Source: Macrobrachium rosenbergii
Taxonomy: Eukaryota; Arthropoda; Malacostraca; Decapoda; Palaemonidae
Direction: 5' to 3'
NCBI RefSeq assembly: GCF_040412425.1
Contig: NC_089743.1
Span: forward strand, 91,140,403-91,204,402
Length of the DNA stretch: 64,000 nt
Both the position numbers and the translations under genes were made by a program. Each line of letters begins with the position of its first letter. Positions within the stretch are counted from its first letter, which is position 1. Positions 38,923 to 49,442 of the stretch are shown here, one piece after another. The notes under the pieces are model-generated. The model saw only the letters and a program-made list of their open reading frames with translations. It did not search any database and was not told the origin of the DNA.

Positions 38923-39017
38923 GTAGGTATACAACGCTTGAAGCTACACTCACGTCTTTCAGTAGCCGAGTTAGGCGAGGGCCCAACCGTCATTCCGTCG
39001 TATTGAATCCCAGACAT
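34163..39017 (-). CDS. IAP: Inhibitor of apoptosis protein, BIR-BIR-UBA-RING (complete)
   Basis: Seven minus-strand exons join in phase: 39017-38954, 37301-36909, 36683-36298, 35896-35708, 35397-35362, 34951-34873 and 34356-34163. Their sum is 1341 nt, giving 446 residues and a TAA. BIR1 spans about 43-108 (zinc ligands C76, C79, H96, C103). BIR2 spans about 174-240 (C208, C211, H228, C235). Both fit CX2CX16HX6C. Residues 282-325 look like the IAP UBA helix bundle ([14 protein letters not shown]). The C-terminal RING (C399, C402, C414, H416, C420, C423, C430, C433) has exact C3HC4 spacing. Such proteins bind caspases or their antagonists through BIRs and act as RING E3 ubiquitin ligases in the cytosol. 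Length and order resemble insect DIAP1 with an added UBA. The first exon is the least certain; introns argue for a host gene, not a viral copy. Confidence 0.88.
34584..34791. repeat. Tandem duplication, 104-bp units, in IAP intron 6
   Basis: Units begin AAGAATAGACCTAAGATATC at 34584 and 34688, and both end AACTGATAGTTAAATCTAAA (GACT). They differ at several positions. Confidence 0.85.
34873..34951 (-). CDS. IAP: IAP exon 6 (linker)
   Basis: 79 bp. Acceptor CTCCTTCCAG, donor AAG|GTAATC. Encodes [20 protein letters not shown] then TRLLEE, a Pro/Ser-rich linker between the UBA-like region and the RING. Phase 0 in, phase 1 out. Confidence 0.72.
35003..35268. repeat. Tandem duplication, ~125-bp units, in IAP intron 5
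   Basis: TTCACAAAAAAAA begins at about 35015 and again at 35140. The shared blocks GGCCTAATTCTAATAGGGAA and TTACTTGATTGAATTGA follow in both. Confidence 0.9.
35362..35397 (-). CDS. IAP: IAP exon 5 (36-bp microexon, linker)
   Basis: Acceptor TTCATTTCAG, donor ACA|GTAAGT. Encodes [12 protein letters not shown] in phase 0 on both sides, so it could be skipped without shifting the frame. Support is the strong pair of splice sites and the phase match to neighbours. Confidence 0.6.
35708..35896 (-). CDS. IAP: IAP exon 4 (UBA-like domain)
   Basis: 189 bp. Acceptor GCAAAAACAG, donor GAG|GTAAGA, phase 0 in and out. Encodes [20 protein letters not shown], then a helix ending [13 protein letters not shown]. 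The MGLS...V.EAL pattern is that of ubiquitin-binding UBA domains found before the RING in many IAPs. Confidence 0.85.
36298..36683 (-). CDS. IAP: IAP exon 3 (BIR2)
   Basis: 386 bp. Acceptor ATTTTCCAG, donor AAG|GTGAGT. The first two bases AT complete Asp153 with the G ending exon 2. BIR2 has [30 protein letters not shown] and [10 protein letters not shown]. By analogy with DIAP1 this is the BIR likely to bind IBM-type tetrapeptides. Confidence 0.92.
36909..37301 (-). CDS. IAP: IAP exon 2 (BIR1)
   Basis: 393 bp. Acceptor CCCGTTTCAG, donor CAG|GTTAGT. Enters after one base of a codon, leaves in phase 1. Encodes [37 protein letters not shown] and [11 protein letters not shown], a canonical BIR. 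A truncated SINE ends about a dozen bases upstream of the acceptor. Confidence 0.92.
37315..37416 (-). mobile_element. Truncated SINE at the acceptor of IAP exon 2
   Basis: Carries only the 3' third of the SINE in the same orientation as the gene: CAATTGGTTCTTAGCCACA, CCTTCGGGCCAGCCCTAGG, GAGCTGTTAATCAGCTC and CTAAGGTATACTTAA. Its 3' end runs straight into the pyrimidine tract and CAG of the exon. Confidence 0.88.
37417..38213. other. IAP intron 1, no other feature
   Basis: AT-rich with short TA runs near 37870-37930. The 98-codon minus frame at 37477-37773 shows no domain. Confidence 0.4.
38214..38288. repeat. (TA)n microsatellite
   Basis: Uninterrupted TA units in IAP intron 1. Confidence 0.96.
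38868..38922. repeat. (TAGA)n microsatellite
   Basis: About 13 TAGA units, 32 bp downstream of the IAP exon 1 donor (gene orientation). Confidence 0.96.
38954..39017 (-). CDS. IAP: IAP exon 1 (start codon, N-terminal leader)
   Basis: ATG at 39017 starts [20 protein letters not shown], then R and a split codon at donor AGAC|GTGAGT. The C plus AA of exon 2 gives Gln22, so the phase fits. The frame stays open upstream to about 39130 without another ATG. A possible acceptor CACTTCAG lies two bases before the ATG. No domain identifies this exon; support is phase, donor quality and position. Confidence 0.6.
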
Positions 39018-40215
39018 AACTGAAGTGTCAAACTTAATTTCAGTCCCGCTAAAACACGTAAATGGATTCTTTGCGAAAGAAGAAGCACGCCTCTTGATTT
39101 CCTCTTTATATTGAATTATATTCCTCTTTCTTTATATTGAATTATTCCTCACTGGTCTGAGCGCGTGCTATCGTACTATGCTGCTCCAAACCTGGTCAGT
39201 CGCTTACTGAAGATTCGTGGGTGCGAGAAGCTTATATCTGGAGTCAGAAAATGCCTTATCGCAGCTTATCAGCTGTAAGTCAATTTGATCACAACGATTC
39301 ATTTCATATCCTCATGGCGAGGCCATATTTGGTAACTACACAAATTTCTATGTGATCAGGACAAGCTTCCGGTTCTTGTGAAAGACTCCGATGTTCCGTA
39401 GTTGCGAAATTTTTCCCTTCAAGAAGTCCAGAACGCAATAGACCATGTTTCTAGTGCTGAGAGTTATTTTATTTTATTTTTTTTTATTAATTTTTTTGTG
39501 TGAAATTCATTGATAAGATAACCACCGCAGTTTGTTCGGGATCTTCATGTCCTTACAATGGATGAGCATGGCTTTGATGTTGTGTATAATTCTCAGAAGC
39601 AATGTTTGAGATGTGTCAGTTTGAGATTGTCTTCGGTTACCGTAAACATAAATCTTCTAAAAACTAGCCTAGGTGGAAGATGGAGAACACTTTAAGAATA
39701 ATAGTTTGAAATCATTCAAATTTAGTTTCCCAACTCCTTGCGACTTCGTCTTGTTTATGAAATATCGGTATTACATGAATTTGGTTTGTTGAGATGACGA
39801 AAAAAGGTAGATTTTGAAAAAGGAATATTGCTGGAACCTGTACAAATGTCGGTAATTTTTCTGTTATCAAAAAAATTCTTTTTCATGGTCCTCCAAATAT
39901 AGCCATGAAAATTCCCCCACGCGCAAACAGTTCTTGTGCATAATTGCACAAGCGGCCGAAATCCCGTAAAAAAAAAAAAAAATTCACCTCGTAAAAAATA
40001 GCAGACTTATCAACATCTTATCTCCGTCGAGTGTTTACACCCAGAGAAATGACGAAAGGTTTTTCCTCGATGGGGCTGAACATGTCTCTTACATGCCCAG
40101 CACGCCCGTTGCGCTTATCGCTCTTCTTATCAGATAAAAGATAGCCCAAAGCTATGAGCGCCGTGGCCTGGGCGATCCCCACCCACAAGGGATTATTCAG
40201 CAGTTATATGGCTTC
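39018..40215. other. Upstream of IAP; promoter not identified
   Basis: May contain the IAP promoter and 5'UTR. No TATA-like box at a convincing distance was found. A (TTTTA)-rich tract lies near 39468-39490. Confidence 0.35.
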
Positions 40216-40490
40216 AAGTTCTTCATTGGAGGGGTGGGTAGAGCTGTCGGCTACCACGCTGTTGGCCCGGCGTTCGACTCTCCGACCGGCCAGTGAAGAA
40301 GTAGAGGAATTTGTGGTGATGGAAATTCGTTTCTCGTCGCAATGTGGTTCGGATTCCACAATGAGCCGTAGGTCCCGTTGCTAGGTAACCAGTTGGTTCT
40401 TAGCCACGTAAAATAATCCATCGGGCCAGCCCTAGGAGAGCTGTTAATCAGCTCAGTGGTCTGGTTAAACTAAGGTATACTTTTTTTTTT
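40216..40490 (+). mobile_element. tRNA-derived SINE, copy 4
   Basis: Head GGGTAGAGCTGTCGG (A box) and GCGTTCGACTCTCCG (B box), then the family body with a deletion around GAATTTGTGGTGATGG. It ends AACTAAGGTATAC followed by a T run. Confidence 0.88.
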
Positions 40491-41059
40491 ATATATTGCA
40501 TCAGACGTTTATCTCCAGAAGTACCGAGTGGCCTGTACCTCCCCTGTGATGGTTCCGTTTTCTAAGCTTAGATATGTCCTTTCAGAACGCGTTTTTTTTT
40601 TTATAGTTTTGTATCCCTTGCGATTTAAATATATAGAATGTTTTCTAATGGTGTCATGTACATGCGAGAATACATTTTTTCCCGGTGGTCATAATCAGGG
40701 CAACTGACTTACAATTTCATTTCCTTTTATTTTACTTTAGACCAGAAGGACATTAAGGAGAAGCTATTTCCTTCTGGTTCAAGTTCAAATGGAGATTGTA
40801 ATCGGTGACAGAGCCAGAAAGCGATTTGGTGGAGGTCGCTTAATTCGTTCTGAAGGTGAATTTAATCTCATCGGCCCTCAGTGAACGAACTGTTTTTTTT
40901 TTTATTTGACTCTTTGTTACGTAAAGTCACCTTCTGTGTTCCCTGAGTCACAGGCCGCTCTTTAATCTTTGTTCTTTGAGGACGGTCCAACGTTCGGTCA
41001 GTATTTAGGACAACAACTAATGGAGGTAATTATGAAGTAAAGGAACGAATGCTTAGGAG
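40491..41059. other. No feature recognised
   Basis: Intergenic sequence with several short T runs. Confidence 0.4.
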
Positions 41060-41134
<75 letters not shown>

Positions 41135-41136
41135 TA
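41060..41136. repeat. (TA)n microsatellite
   Basis: Adjoins the foldback element at 41139. Confidence 0.95.
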
Positions 41137-41138
41137 TC

Positions 41139-41263
41139 ATAGAGCTGGAGGAAGGAATGAAAAGTTGACCAAAGCGTTATATGTATTTCCCACAACTCCT
41201 CAGGGTCAAATACACGAAAGCGCTTGGTCAATGCCTTCTTTCATTCCTTCTTCCAGCTCTACG
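41139..41263. mobile_element. Foldback element, ~45-bp arms
   Basis: AGAGCTGGAGGAAGGAATGA, AAGTTGACCAAAGCG on the left pairs with CGCTTGGTCAATGCC, TTCATTCCTTCTTCCAGCTC on the right, with a second inner pair around AACTCCTCAGGGTC. (TA)n lies on the left and, at 41300-41328, on the right. Confidence 0.8.
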
Positions 41264-41295
41264 ACAACATAAAATATCGCAAGTTCTAGCGATAG

Positions 41296-41335
<40 letters not shown>

Positions 41336-41354
41336 ATATGTATATATATATATA

Positions 41355-41611
41355 TGAGTTCCTCATTGGACGGTGGGTACCGTTCTTGGCTATTGTTCGA
41401 TTCTCTGAGCCAGTGAAGAATTAGAGGAATTTATTTCTGGTGATGGAAATTCATTTCTCGTTACAATGTGGTTCGGATTCCCAATAAGCTGTAGGTCCTG
41501 TTACTAGGTTACCAATTGGTTTTTAGTCAGGTAAAATAAGTCTAATCCTTCGGGCCAGCCCTAGGAGAGCTGTTAATCAGCTCAGTGATCTGGTTAAACT
41601 AAGGTATACTA
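41355..41611 (+). mobile_element. tRNA-derived SINE, copy 5 (head decayed)
   Basis: Starts AGTTCCTCATTGGACGG. The B box TGTTCGATTCTC is present but the A-box region is shortened. The body and 3' end (AACTAAGGTATACTAAA) are intact. It sits between two TA-rich microsatellites. Confidence 0.88.
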
Positions 41612-41755
41612 AACTATGTATATATATGGGAATGATGAACACATGAGCACACGTTTCACAGAACATAGATTTCTGACTCACATGGGAATGAACCTCGGTC
41701 ATCTTGAGTGACAGTCCAAAGTGGTACTGACTGACTTTCAGATGTAAGTCAGAAA

Positions 41756-41756
41756 T

Positions 41757-41821
<65 letters not shown>
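41756..41821. repeat. (TA)n microsatellite
   Basis: TA units with a TATTATA interruption near 41778. Confidence 0.93.
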
Positions 41822-41823
<2 letters not shown>

Positions 41824-42009
41824 TAAATTATTTTGTGTATATTTATATGTATATAAAATATTCATGTATGCTCTCAGAATAGTGCTTATGTCATTTGCAT
41901 CGCTAGAGAAGTTAAACCCTGTTGTACCTCTGGTTATTTATGCAGTGAATCAGATAATGGTAGCTAGTTGGCTGTGGAGGGTGGAAATTGAGTGAAAAAG
42001 GGCATTAGG

Positions 42010-42540
42010 CTAGTAACATCCTAAAATGTGAGCCAGACCAAGGTTATGAAGGTAAATGGAAACCAGGAAGTTGGTCCCTAAATGTTAGTATGGCTGGTGG
42101 AAGAATGGAAGGCTGGGAAGAATCTTGCAGCGTCTATTTCTTGAATAGATTGTTGAGCCAACTCTCCTTTATGGCAGTATAGCATGGACACTAAATGCGA
42201 ATGAAAGATAAAATGTTAAAGCTGTTGAGATGACTTGTTTGCCCAGTACATGTGGCGTAAAAAAAAAAAAAACACTGAAAAGATAAGAAAGTATAGATAT
42301 GCAGTAGTAAAGAGGAGTAGTGTAAGTGCAAGGATGGACTAGTGCTTTTGAAATGGTTTGGTCATGTCGGCAAAGTGAAGGACGATGAGCTGGATGACAG
42401 AGTTTGGAGGAATGAGAAGAGAAAGAGAGACTTAGAAAATACCAGTTAGAAGGATGACAGATGCCCTCGAAAGGAAAGCCCTTGTTCTCCAGGAATCATG
42501 AGTGAGCGCTAGACAGAGGTGAACAGTATGTTCGACGCAC
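42010..42540 (+). mobile_element. Degenerate LINE, 3' end of RT ORF
   Basis: Across shifted plus-strand frames, in order: LYGS-type 'TLLYGSIAWTLNANE' equivalents near 42155-42210, an 'EMTCLPSTCGV' block near 42225, and 'FEMVWSCRQSEG / KWFGHVGKVKDDEL' near 42345. This is the usual C-terminal order of CR1/RTE-like ORFs. An A run at 42258 and several stops break it. Non-functional. Confidence 0.65.
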
Positions 42541-42985
42541 TACTGGTGAGCCTTCTGTGTAGGTCTACGAGGCAGCCATTAGTCTCCGTCAGCAGCCAAA
42601 ATACTTACCGGGTGCTGTAGAGCAGGAGCTCTTGCCAGCACAAGGCTGGCTTAAGTCTAAATCATCAGCTAAAACATGAAATGGTTTTTCTCTGGCGCAA
42701 AGCTTTGTAAGGGGAAGTGGCCCAATGTAAAAAAAAAGATTTAATGCTTATGATTTTTGGCGCGGTTCCTCTCTCTGCCTCATTCTTTCGTAAGGTCCCC
42801 ATTCGCTTAAAATCCCAGCGAATTCGCATGACCTGACAACCACCGGTAATGAAACGGTGGTCCAAATGGGGGTGAAACATTCGGCTGACGTTCCGAGAGT
42901 GTTTATGAGAGGAGCCTGAATGTTAACTCAAGCGGATAAGAATCAAACACGATCCTTCGTCTTGTTTACGCTGAACTGGTTCTGC
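42541..42985. other. No feature recognised
   Basis: Intergenic sequence. The 71-codon minus frame at 42665 has no domain. Confidence 0.35.
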
Positions 42986-43048
42986 CTTCTTCTTCTTCTT
43001 CTTCTTCTTCTTCTTCTTCTTCTTCTTCTTCTTCTTCTTCTTCTTCTT
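42986..43048. repeat. (TTC)n microsatellite
   Basis: About 21 uninterrupted TTC units; a GAA repeat on the other strand. Confidence 0.96.
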
Positions 43049-43904
43049 TGTTTTGACCCACGAAATCTAATGAGAAGTGAATTTGCAGATTTTCCTGCAG
43101 ACTTACAAAGTGCTTATTGACGAGGGGTTATCACAATCCTGATTTATTGACGTGTTTGTTGTTACACCTAGTTGCCGCGGCGATTTTAATTTTGTACATC
43201 CATAATACTTTCATGATAAGAGACAGAAAAAGTCTGGGAATTTGTTAGATTCAGTAAGATTTAGTTTTTACATTTTTGTATGTTTTAAATTTCTTAAACA
43301 AAACAAATTTTTTTAAAGCCCATAAAAAATTTTTAATGTCAAAATTCGCCGGTTTGCGATGGATATATAATATTAATTTCAACAGGACCAAAAAATATCC
43401 AGTTCTCCGCACCCTAAAGAAACAAAATAGCAAATTCATTTTGAAAATGATTTGACAATTTTTTCTGCTTAACAAGTGACCCAGTTGTTCGATGGCCTAA
43501 TTCCTCACAGCTTTTGCAATATTCTAATAATAAGAATAATATTCATAATCGTGTTAGGTATTGTTTACGATGGCGACACACAACTTCTGGCTAGACTGAA
43601 AAGGAGATTAGCATTTGGAGTGAAGTAATGATATGATTTGTTTTCAAATAACCGGTGGGAGAAATACGTGAGAATAGTTGCCAACGATTCGTTTTGGCAT
43701 ATATGAGTTCTTAACGTAGGCTTTCGTTCATACTTGACATCCATAAAGACCAGATTCTCGGTGTACTTTTTTTTTTAAATATTTAAGGTTCACGGCGCTG
43801 ACTTTTCCCGTGCCTTGTGTCTTCCTTCAGCTTTGCAATTAAATGATTCGGCAAAAAGACTGAGGCTTTTGTTAGTGGGTGTCTCAGAGTTCATTTAGAT
43901 TAAA
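43049..43904. other. No feature recognised
   Basis: Intergenic sequence without coding signature. Confidence 0.4.
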
Positions 43905-44290
43905 ATCACTCCGTTCATACCTTCGTTTGAGGCAGATACTGTAGGCCTATACGCGAATATAATAAAATACTAGACTAAGCCTAGAAGGAAACTCTGAAAC
44001 TTTGATAGATGAAACTCAGAATAAAATTGTCATTAAAATTAAAAACTTTGATAGAATATAATAAAATATGTATATCGTATATTTTCTGCAGAATAAAATT
44101 GCAATCATTGAAATTAAAATCACTTTGTTCTTCGCTTCATTTGAGGCAGATACTGTAGGCCTATACGCGAATATAACAGAATACTAGACTAAGCCTAGAA
44201 GGAAACTGTGAAACTTTGATAGATGTATATCGTATATTTTCTGCAGAATAAAATTGCAATCATTGAAATCAAAATCACTTTGTTCTTGGC
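43905..44290. repeat. Tandem duplication, ~214-bp period
   Basis: AGGCAGATACTGTAGGCC starts at 43930 and 44144. Both are followed by TATACGCGAATATAA and AGACTAAGCCTAGAAGGAAA. A third partial match (ATATCGTATATTTTCTGCAG, AATAAAATTGCAATCATTG) occurs twice, at about 44070 and 44227. Confidence 0.88.
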
Positions 44291-45140
44291 TCTTGTTTCC
44301 TTTCATTCCAGGACCTTTCTTCTTCTGTTTGTCCTGTCCCCATTTTCCCAAACGACTGGGTTAGATAAAAGGACAGTGGCTTTTCAAACAGCTCAGATGA
44401 AAAGTGGATCTTAAATTTAGTGCAGGGAGAACGAGGTCTTCAGTTTGCCAAAATAATAATTATAGGTCTTCAGTTAACTAGGCTGAAGTGACACCTTCAT
44501 CTTGCTCTGCAGAAAATGAAATCTGGTAACTGGGATATATTTTTTTAATCGAGAGAAAAAACGAGATTGCAGAAACGAATCCATGTTTTGAGACTGAATC
44601 GTTTTGTTCTCTTTGCAGATAGTGAGATGTTTAATCCCAGAATCTGTTTATTTCCGTTCTATATTATTATGACGTCTCTGCTTTGGAATTAAAAAGCGTC
44701 AAATTTGATAAAATAGAAGACCTGGCAATAAATTATGACGTCTATTTTCTGAATTTTTTTTCTCTGATAAAATCGAATCCTGTTTGAGAATACCTGTTGA
44801 CCTTCAATCATCCAGGCTCATCCAAAAAAGAATAATGGTCTCTGTTCTCTGATTAAGACCTGTTGACCTTCAATCAAGCTCATCCGTCTTAATTAATCCC
44901 ATGGTGGGTGCAGGGCAACTGACGTTCGCGGCTTCGCGCCAAAATCGGACGGAGTTAGGTAATGCGTTGCTTACCATAGACATAACAGCATTCCATTCAG
45001 TAGTATTAGTGGTATCAGCAACATGATGCACACTTATCCTACATTAACTATGATGTGCTGGTGTTGTTTCCTGATGATCTGGTAAAAATGGTTCTACGCA
45101 GCGCATAAAATATCGTCGTCGTTGTGAACTGAAAGATAAT

Positions 45141-45142
<2 letters not shown>
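44291..45142. other. No gene recognised
   Basis: Intergenic. CCTGTTGACCTTCAATCA occurs twice (about 44794 and 44859), a short local duplication. Confidence 0.4.

Positions 45143-45194
<52 letters not shown>
45143..45194. repeat. (CT)n microsatellite
   Basis: Uninterrupted CT units. Confidence 0.95.
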
Positions 45195-45200
<6 letters not shown>

Positions 45201-45374
45201 GTCTTCTCGCAAAAATATATTTCAGTTTTTTTTTGTTTTTTATCTGTTTATTGTTTTTATAGTAGCTATGTTGCTCATTTAGTTGATACCGGCATGAGTG
45301 ACCCATTTGTCACGATGCTAGATAACACAAAATCATTCATTCGCTCATTGTTGAACATTCAAGTGACACACATA

Positions 45375-45378
<4 letters not shown>

Positions 45379-45422
<44 letters not shown>
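45379..45422. repeat. (CT)n microsatellite
   Basis: Second CT array within 240 bp of the first. Confidence 0.95.
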
Positions 45423-45427
<5 letters not shown>

Positions 45428-46265
45428 AGTCATCGTCATATCAGTCATAAGTCTCTCGACCTCGGTCTAGTCTTCCTCAGTGACTAAGACCCTTGCTTCT
45501 TCTTTGATATTGATTTTCTGTCTTTTATTTCCCCATTCTAGTTTTTCCTCGTTCTTATTTTAGTCTCGAAACTGACGTCACGGCTCTTTTTTACTTTATT
45601 CTCATTGCTGTCTGAACATTCGAAGAATGAACATTGGGTTTACGAAATTGACAGTGCAAGCGGATTACATGCATTTATATTAATGCGTCATTCTATCGAA
45701 GTGGATCATACTATCTTCATTTTTGTTTAGTTCGTGCGTCGGCGAAGTTTTCCTTTTAGTCTGGAAAAAGGATATATATATTATATATCTTCTTCTTCTT
45801 CTTCTTCTTCTTCTTCTTTTAACGTGCTTGTTTTTCCCATTTGTATGGGGTAAGCACGATACCTTCTTTCGAAGGACTTTGATTTGGCTTTGGGGTAGAC
45901 CGTAGTCTCAATATATATTTTTAAAGTCATACTCACCAGCTGTCTATACACTATAGTATTTATGGCTTTGAAATTTATCATTACTGCTTTCCCGAGAGCG
46001 ACGATTGACAGAACGCCTGAATGAGATCATTTCGACGCATTTTACTAATCAGAGGACTTTGAGAATGATGAGAAACGAATCTTGTTCGTTTTTTTCGAAG
46101 CTGTACAGAAATCTGAAAAGATAAAAATAAGACGTTCAAAAATTGAAAAGGGAACAATAGAGAGTTGAAACAGAAATAAGGCAAGTGTTCGATTAGAAGG
46201 AAGGGCCGAGGCAACATTCCTAAATTGCGGAGTAATTGTGGATATTTTATTAAAACCAAACAAGT
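45423..46265. other. No gene recognised; short (TTC)n at 45789-45819
   Basis: The minus frame at 46045-46401 (118 codons) reads across the MITE-like repeat and is not supported as a gene. Confidence 0.4.
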
Positions 46266-46665
46266 AAAAAATGCGCCGAAGTTTCTTCAGCGCAATTGAG
46301 CCTTCTGTGCAGCGTATAATCAAGGCCACCGAAAATAGACCTATCTTTCTGTGGTCTCGGTATAATGCTGAATGAGCCGCTGCCCATGAATCTGTAACCA
46401 CGGCCCGGTGGTGGCCTGGCCTATATCGTTGCCAGATGCACGATTATGGCTAATTTTAGCCTTAAATGAATAAAAACTACTGAGGGTAGGGGGCTGTAAT
46501 TTGGTATGTTTGATGATTGGATGGTGGATGTTCAACATATTAATTTGCAGCCCTCTAGCCTCAGTAGTTTTTAAGATCTGAGGGTGGATAGAAAAAGTGC
46601 GGACAGAATAAAGTGCGGACGGACAGACAAAGCCGGCACAATAGTTTTCTTTTACAGAAAACTGA
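46266..46665 (-). mobile_element. Hairpin-ended MITE-like repeat, copy 2
   Basis: Most complete copy on this strand. It starts with the CCGAAGTTTCTTCAGCGC hairpin end, has the inner inverted pair around TGGATGGTGGATG, and finishes with GTGCGGACGGACAGACAAAG and the palindrome TTTTCTTTTACAGAAAACT. A duplicated AAAGTGCGGACAG block occurs near 46592-46625. Confidence 0.85.
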
Positions 46666-46775
46666 AAGCTGTTTATGCATTTTCATCGCTTTTCCAAATT
46701 TTCTCAAAGGGATACTTTTACAATAAATTAGGATTATACATAAATGTTCTTGCAATTGTGATTCAAAGGACAAAA

Positions 46776-46778
<3 letters not shown>

Positions 46779-46850
<72 letters not shown>
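46779..46850. repeat. (GA)n microsatellite
   Basis: Uninterrupted, ~72 bp. Confidence 0.96.
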
Positions 46851-46852
<2 letters not shown>

Positions 46853-47732
46853 CTGAAGTAAGACATTTTTGGAGGCACTGCATACAAATTGGACATTATT
46901 TAAATATAAATAAATATTCGGTTACATGAAAGTATAACTCCAAAATAAAATCCTATTCAGCAAAGTCAAGCATTTCACGGTAAAATCTGAACAGGTTGCT
47001 GGAAAAACTTCCGTTCTTGTTACCATTAAGACAAAACAAATATCAGAATTGACTTGCTCGGCAGGAGTAATTGAGGCTTCAGTCGTCACCTGCTTATCTT
47101 TTTGATTTCTTCTTCTTCTTTGAATACCAATGCCATTGATACCCAATTAGGTGTAACGAAAAGACTAACAAATGGTTGTTATCGTCACGGTGCGTCTACA
47201 GAGGAATCCTGATTAATAATATCTTGAAGGAGACATTAGGCCTACGCATGACTCACGAGAGCTTGGTCTGACGATTGTGTTGGGACAGAGTGAACTCTTC
47301 TCCAGGATTATAGCAAATTCCAATGCAAGATTTGTTCAGTACATGTCTTGAAGGACTTTGTCTAATCAAGGAATCGGGGAACTTCTTCAGTAACTGATAG
47401 TACTTCAAATCACGTGCGTATATGGATGCGCACGCGCGCACAAACACAAATACACCTTTTGCCTCACCAGCAAGACTCTTCTTAGACCATGCTCTAGACA
47501 AGGGGGTTTGACTCCAGAGCAGCCCCTGAGTGTAGGGGCGGGTTGCTTAAGCACTTCTCCGAATTATCCGTTTTGCTCCTGTTTACCTAAGCATTGAATT
47601 ATGCGCCCGGTGGTTAGTCGGCTGTGGAGAGACTGGTATACCCTCATCTCACGAAGCTTTTCTGAGAACCGAAGTCATAATTCTAAGTGGAAATCAACGA
47701 GGTAATCGAAAGATATTGCTAACGGTGTGAAC

Positions 47733-47736
<4 letters not shown>
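46851..47736. other. No feature recognised
   Basis: Intergenic sequence. The minus frames at 46922 and 47253 have no domain. Confidence 0.35.

Positions 47737-47794
<58 letters not shown>
47737..47794. repeat. (GA)n microsatellite
   Basis: Uninterrupted, ~58 bp. Confidence 0.96.
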
Positions 47795-47797
<3 letters not shown>

Positions 47798-48799
47798 CAA
47801 ATAAATTGCGCACCTGTATAAAATAATCTTAAATGAATGAAATTTCAAAAACCTTGTCTATTTTACTGCTGCGTGAATCTCTGACAGACTTTGTCTGTGA
47901 GGACTCTGTTTGCACATTACAGACGTATTTTGTTTGAGGATGTGGCATGTGTGTATGTAAACAAAAAAACGACTTAACTCGTGTTTTTATTTTTCATTCT
48001 CATTCTTATTTTAGCCTTTCTGGCTTTAATTCTTTCAGCGAGAGTATTAACGAGCCGGGTAATTTTCCTTCTGTCCACCAGTAAGAGAAACAGTTTTTTT
48101 CTGGCTTCGTGAAGTGGAATATTCTCAGGGATTCTCAAAGCTGCCTCCACTTTTTTTTTATTTTATATATATTTATTTTGTTAATTTTATTTTCCTATGA
48201 ATCTTTTCTCTTGTTTATGTATCTCCTGTTATTTTTACGCACGAATGGGCTCCTATTAATATGATAATATTGCAGTAAATGAGTAAATTCGAATCCAAAC
48301 GCATTTCACAGAAAATAACCAATGTAGCCATTGCTGTTGGATTTGCGATAGCTCCGGAAAGATACGTAATAGTATTTGTTGCAACCTGTGGAAATATATT
48401 TCATGGACCCGTTTCGCACAGATTTTTATAAATGGCGATCGGTAGAGAATACCATGGACTTAAGAAGATTTTGCTGCGAAAAATTGCGAACGTGAAAATA
48501 TACTATTAGCCGAATTAATCTGTTCCCAGTAGACAGTCTTATCCACAACTGCAATCGGGTCTTTATTGAGCATGGTACTATTCCTCTTAAAAGTACCCTT
48601 TGTAATAATCTGTATGGTATTATGCGTTGTAACACCTCTTGGGATCGTATACAAGCGGAAATGCGTATTGCAGAGAACACTGGATATTCGCTACTGCCTG
48701 TTCTCGTAATTTTATTTTCAACAGAACAAACTTTGTATTTTTTCTTTTCCAAATATTGTCATAAATTTTTCGGAACTTCTAGGTAAATAGGTTATTGTA
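47795..48799. other. No feature recognised
   Basis: The minus frame at 48426-48752 (108 codons) lacks any recognisable domain and is not called. Confidence 0.35.
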
Positions 48800-49060
48800 C
48801 CTAGTAGAGCTCTCGGCTAGCACGCTGTTGGCCCAGCGTTCGACTCTCCGACCGGCCAATGAAGAATTAGAGGAATTTATTTCTGGTGATAGAAATTAAT
48901 TTCTCGTCATAATGTAGTCCGGATTTCACAATAAAGCTGTAGGCCCCGTTGCTGGGTAACCAGTTGGTTCTTAGCCACGTAAAATAAGTCTAATCCTTCG
49001 GGCCAGCCTTAAGAGAGCTGTTAACCAGCTCAGTGGTCTGGTTAAACTAAGGTATACTTA
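48800..49060 (+). mobile_element. tRNA-derived SINE, copy 6
   Basis: A-box region AGTAGAGCTCTCGG, B box GCGTTCGACTCTCCG, then the family body and 3' end AACTAAGGTATACTTAAA followed by a T run. Confidence 0.88.
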
Positions 49061-49302
49061 AACATTTTTTTTTTTAAATTAGCAAGTGAGCTTCAGTTTC
49101 AGACATTTAGACACTGATTTGGTATAAATATATTCATATTATGTTTTTTATTTGCTGCCAAAGATGTATTCTGTAAAGGTGAATATCTAAAAAGTTCAGT
49201 TATTAAAAACTCCATTACGTTACTAGCTCAAGTACCTGTTAACTTTATTAAGTTTTCCTTCATAAATTCTTTTGTGGTTCATCACTATATTGTGATCGGA
49301 AA

Positions 49303-49442
49303 TAATGAGTAAAAAACCGCAATAATGTCAATGAGAGACTTGTATTTTCCAAATACAAAAAAGGATAAAACAGGGGACCTTTTTGTATTTTGGAAAAATA
49401 CAGTCTCTCATTGACATTATTGCGGCTTTTTACTCATTATTA
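49303..49442. mobile_element. Foldback element, ~60-bp arms
   Basis: AATAATGAGTAAAAAACCGC, AATAATGTCAATGAGAGACT on the left pairs with AGTCTCTCATTGACATTATT, GCGGCTTTTTACTCATTATT on the right. The inner CAAATACAAAAAAGG pairs with CCTTTTTGTATTTTGG. No microsatellite abuts it. Confidence 0.9.

Noticed and set aside
34163..39017. IAP as an inserted viral gene
   Set aside because: Seven exons with consensus splice sites, a UBA-like domain and cellular RING spacing indicate a host gene, not an intronless viral copy.
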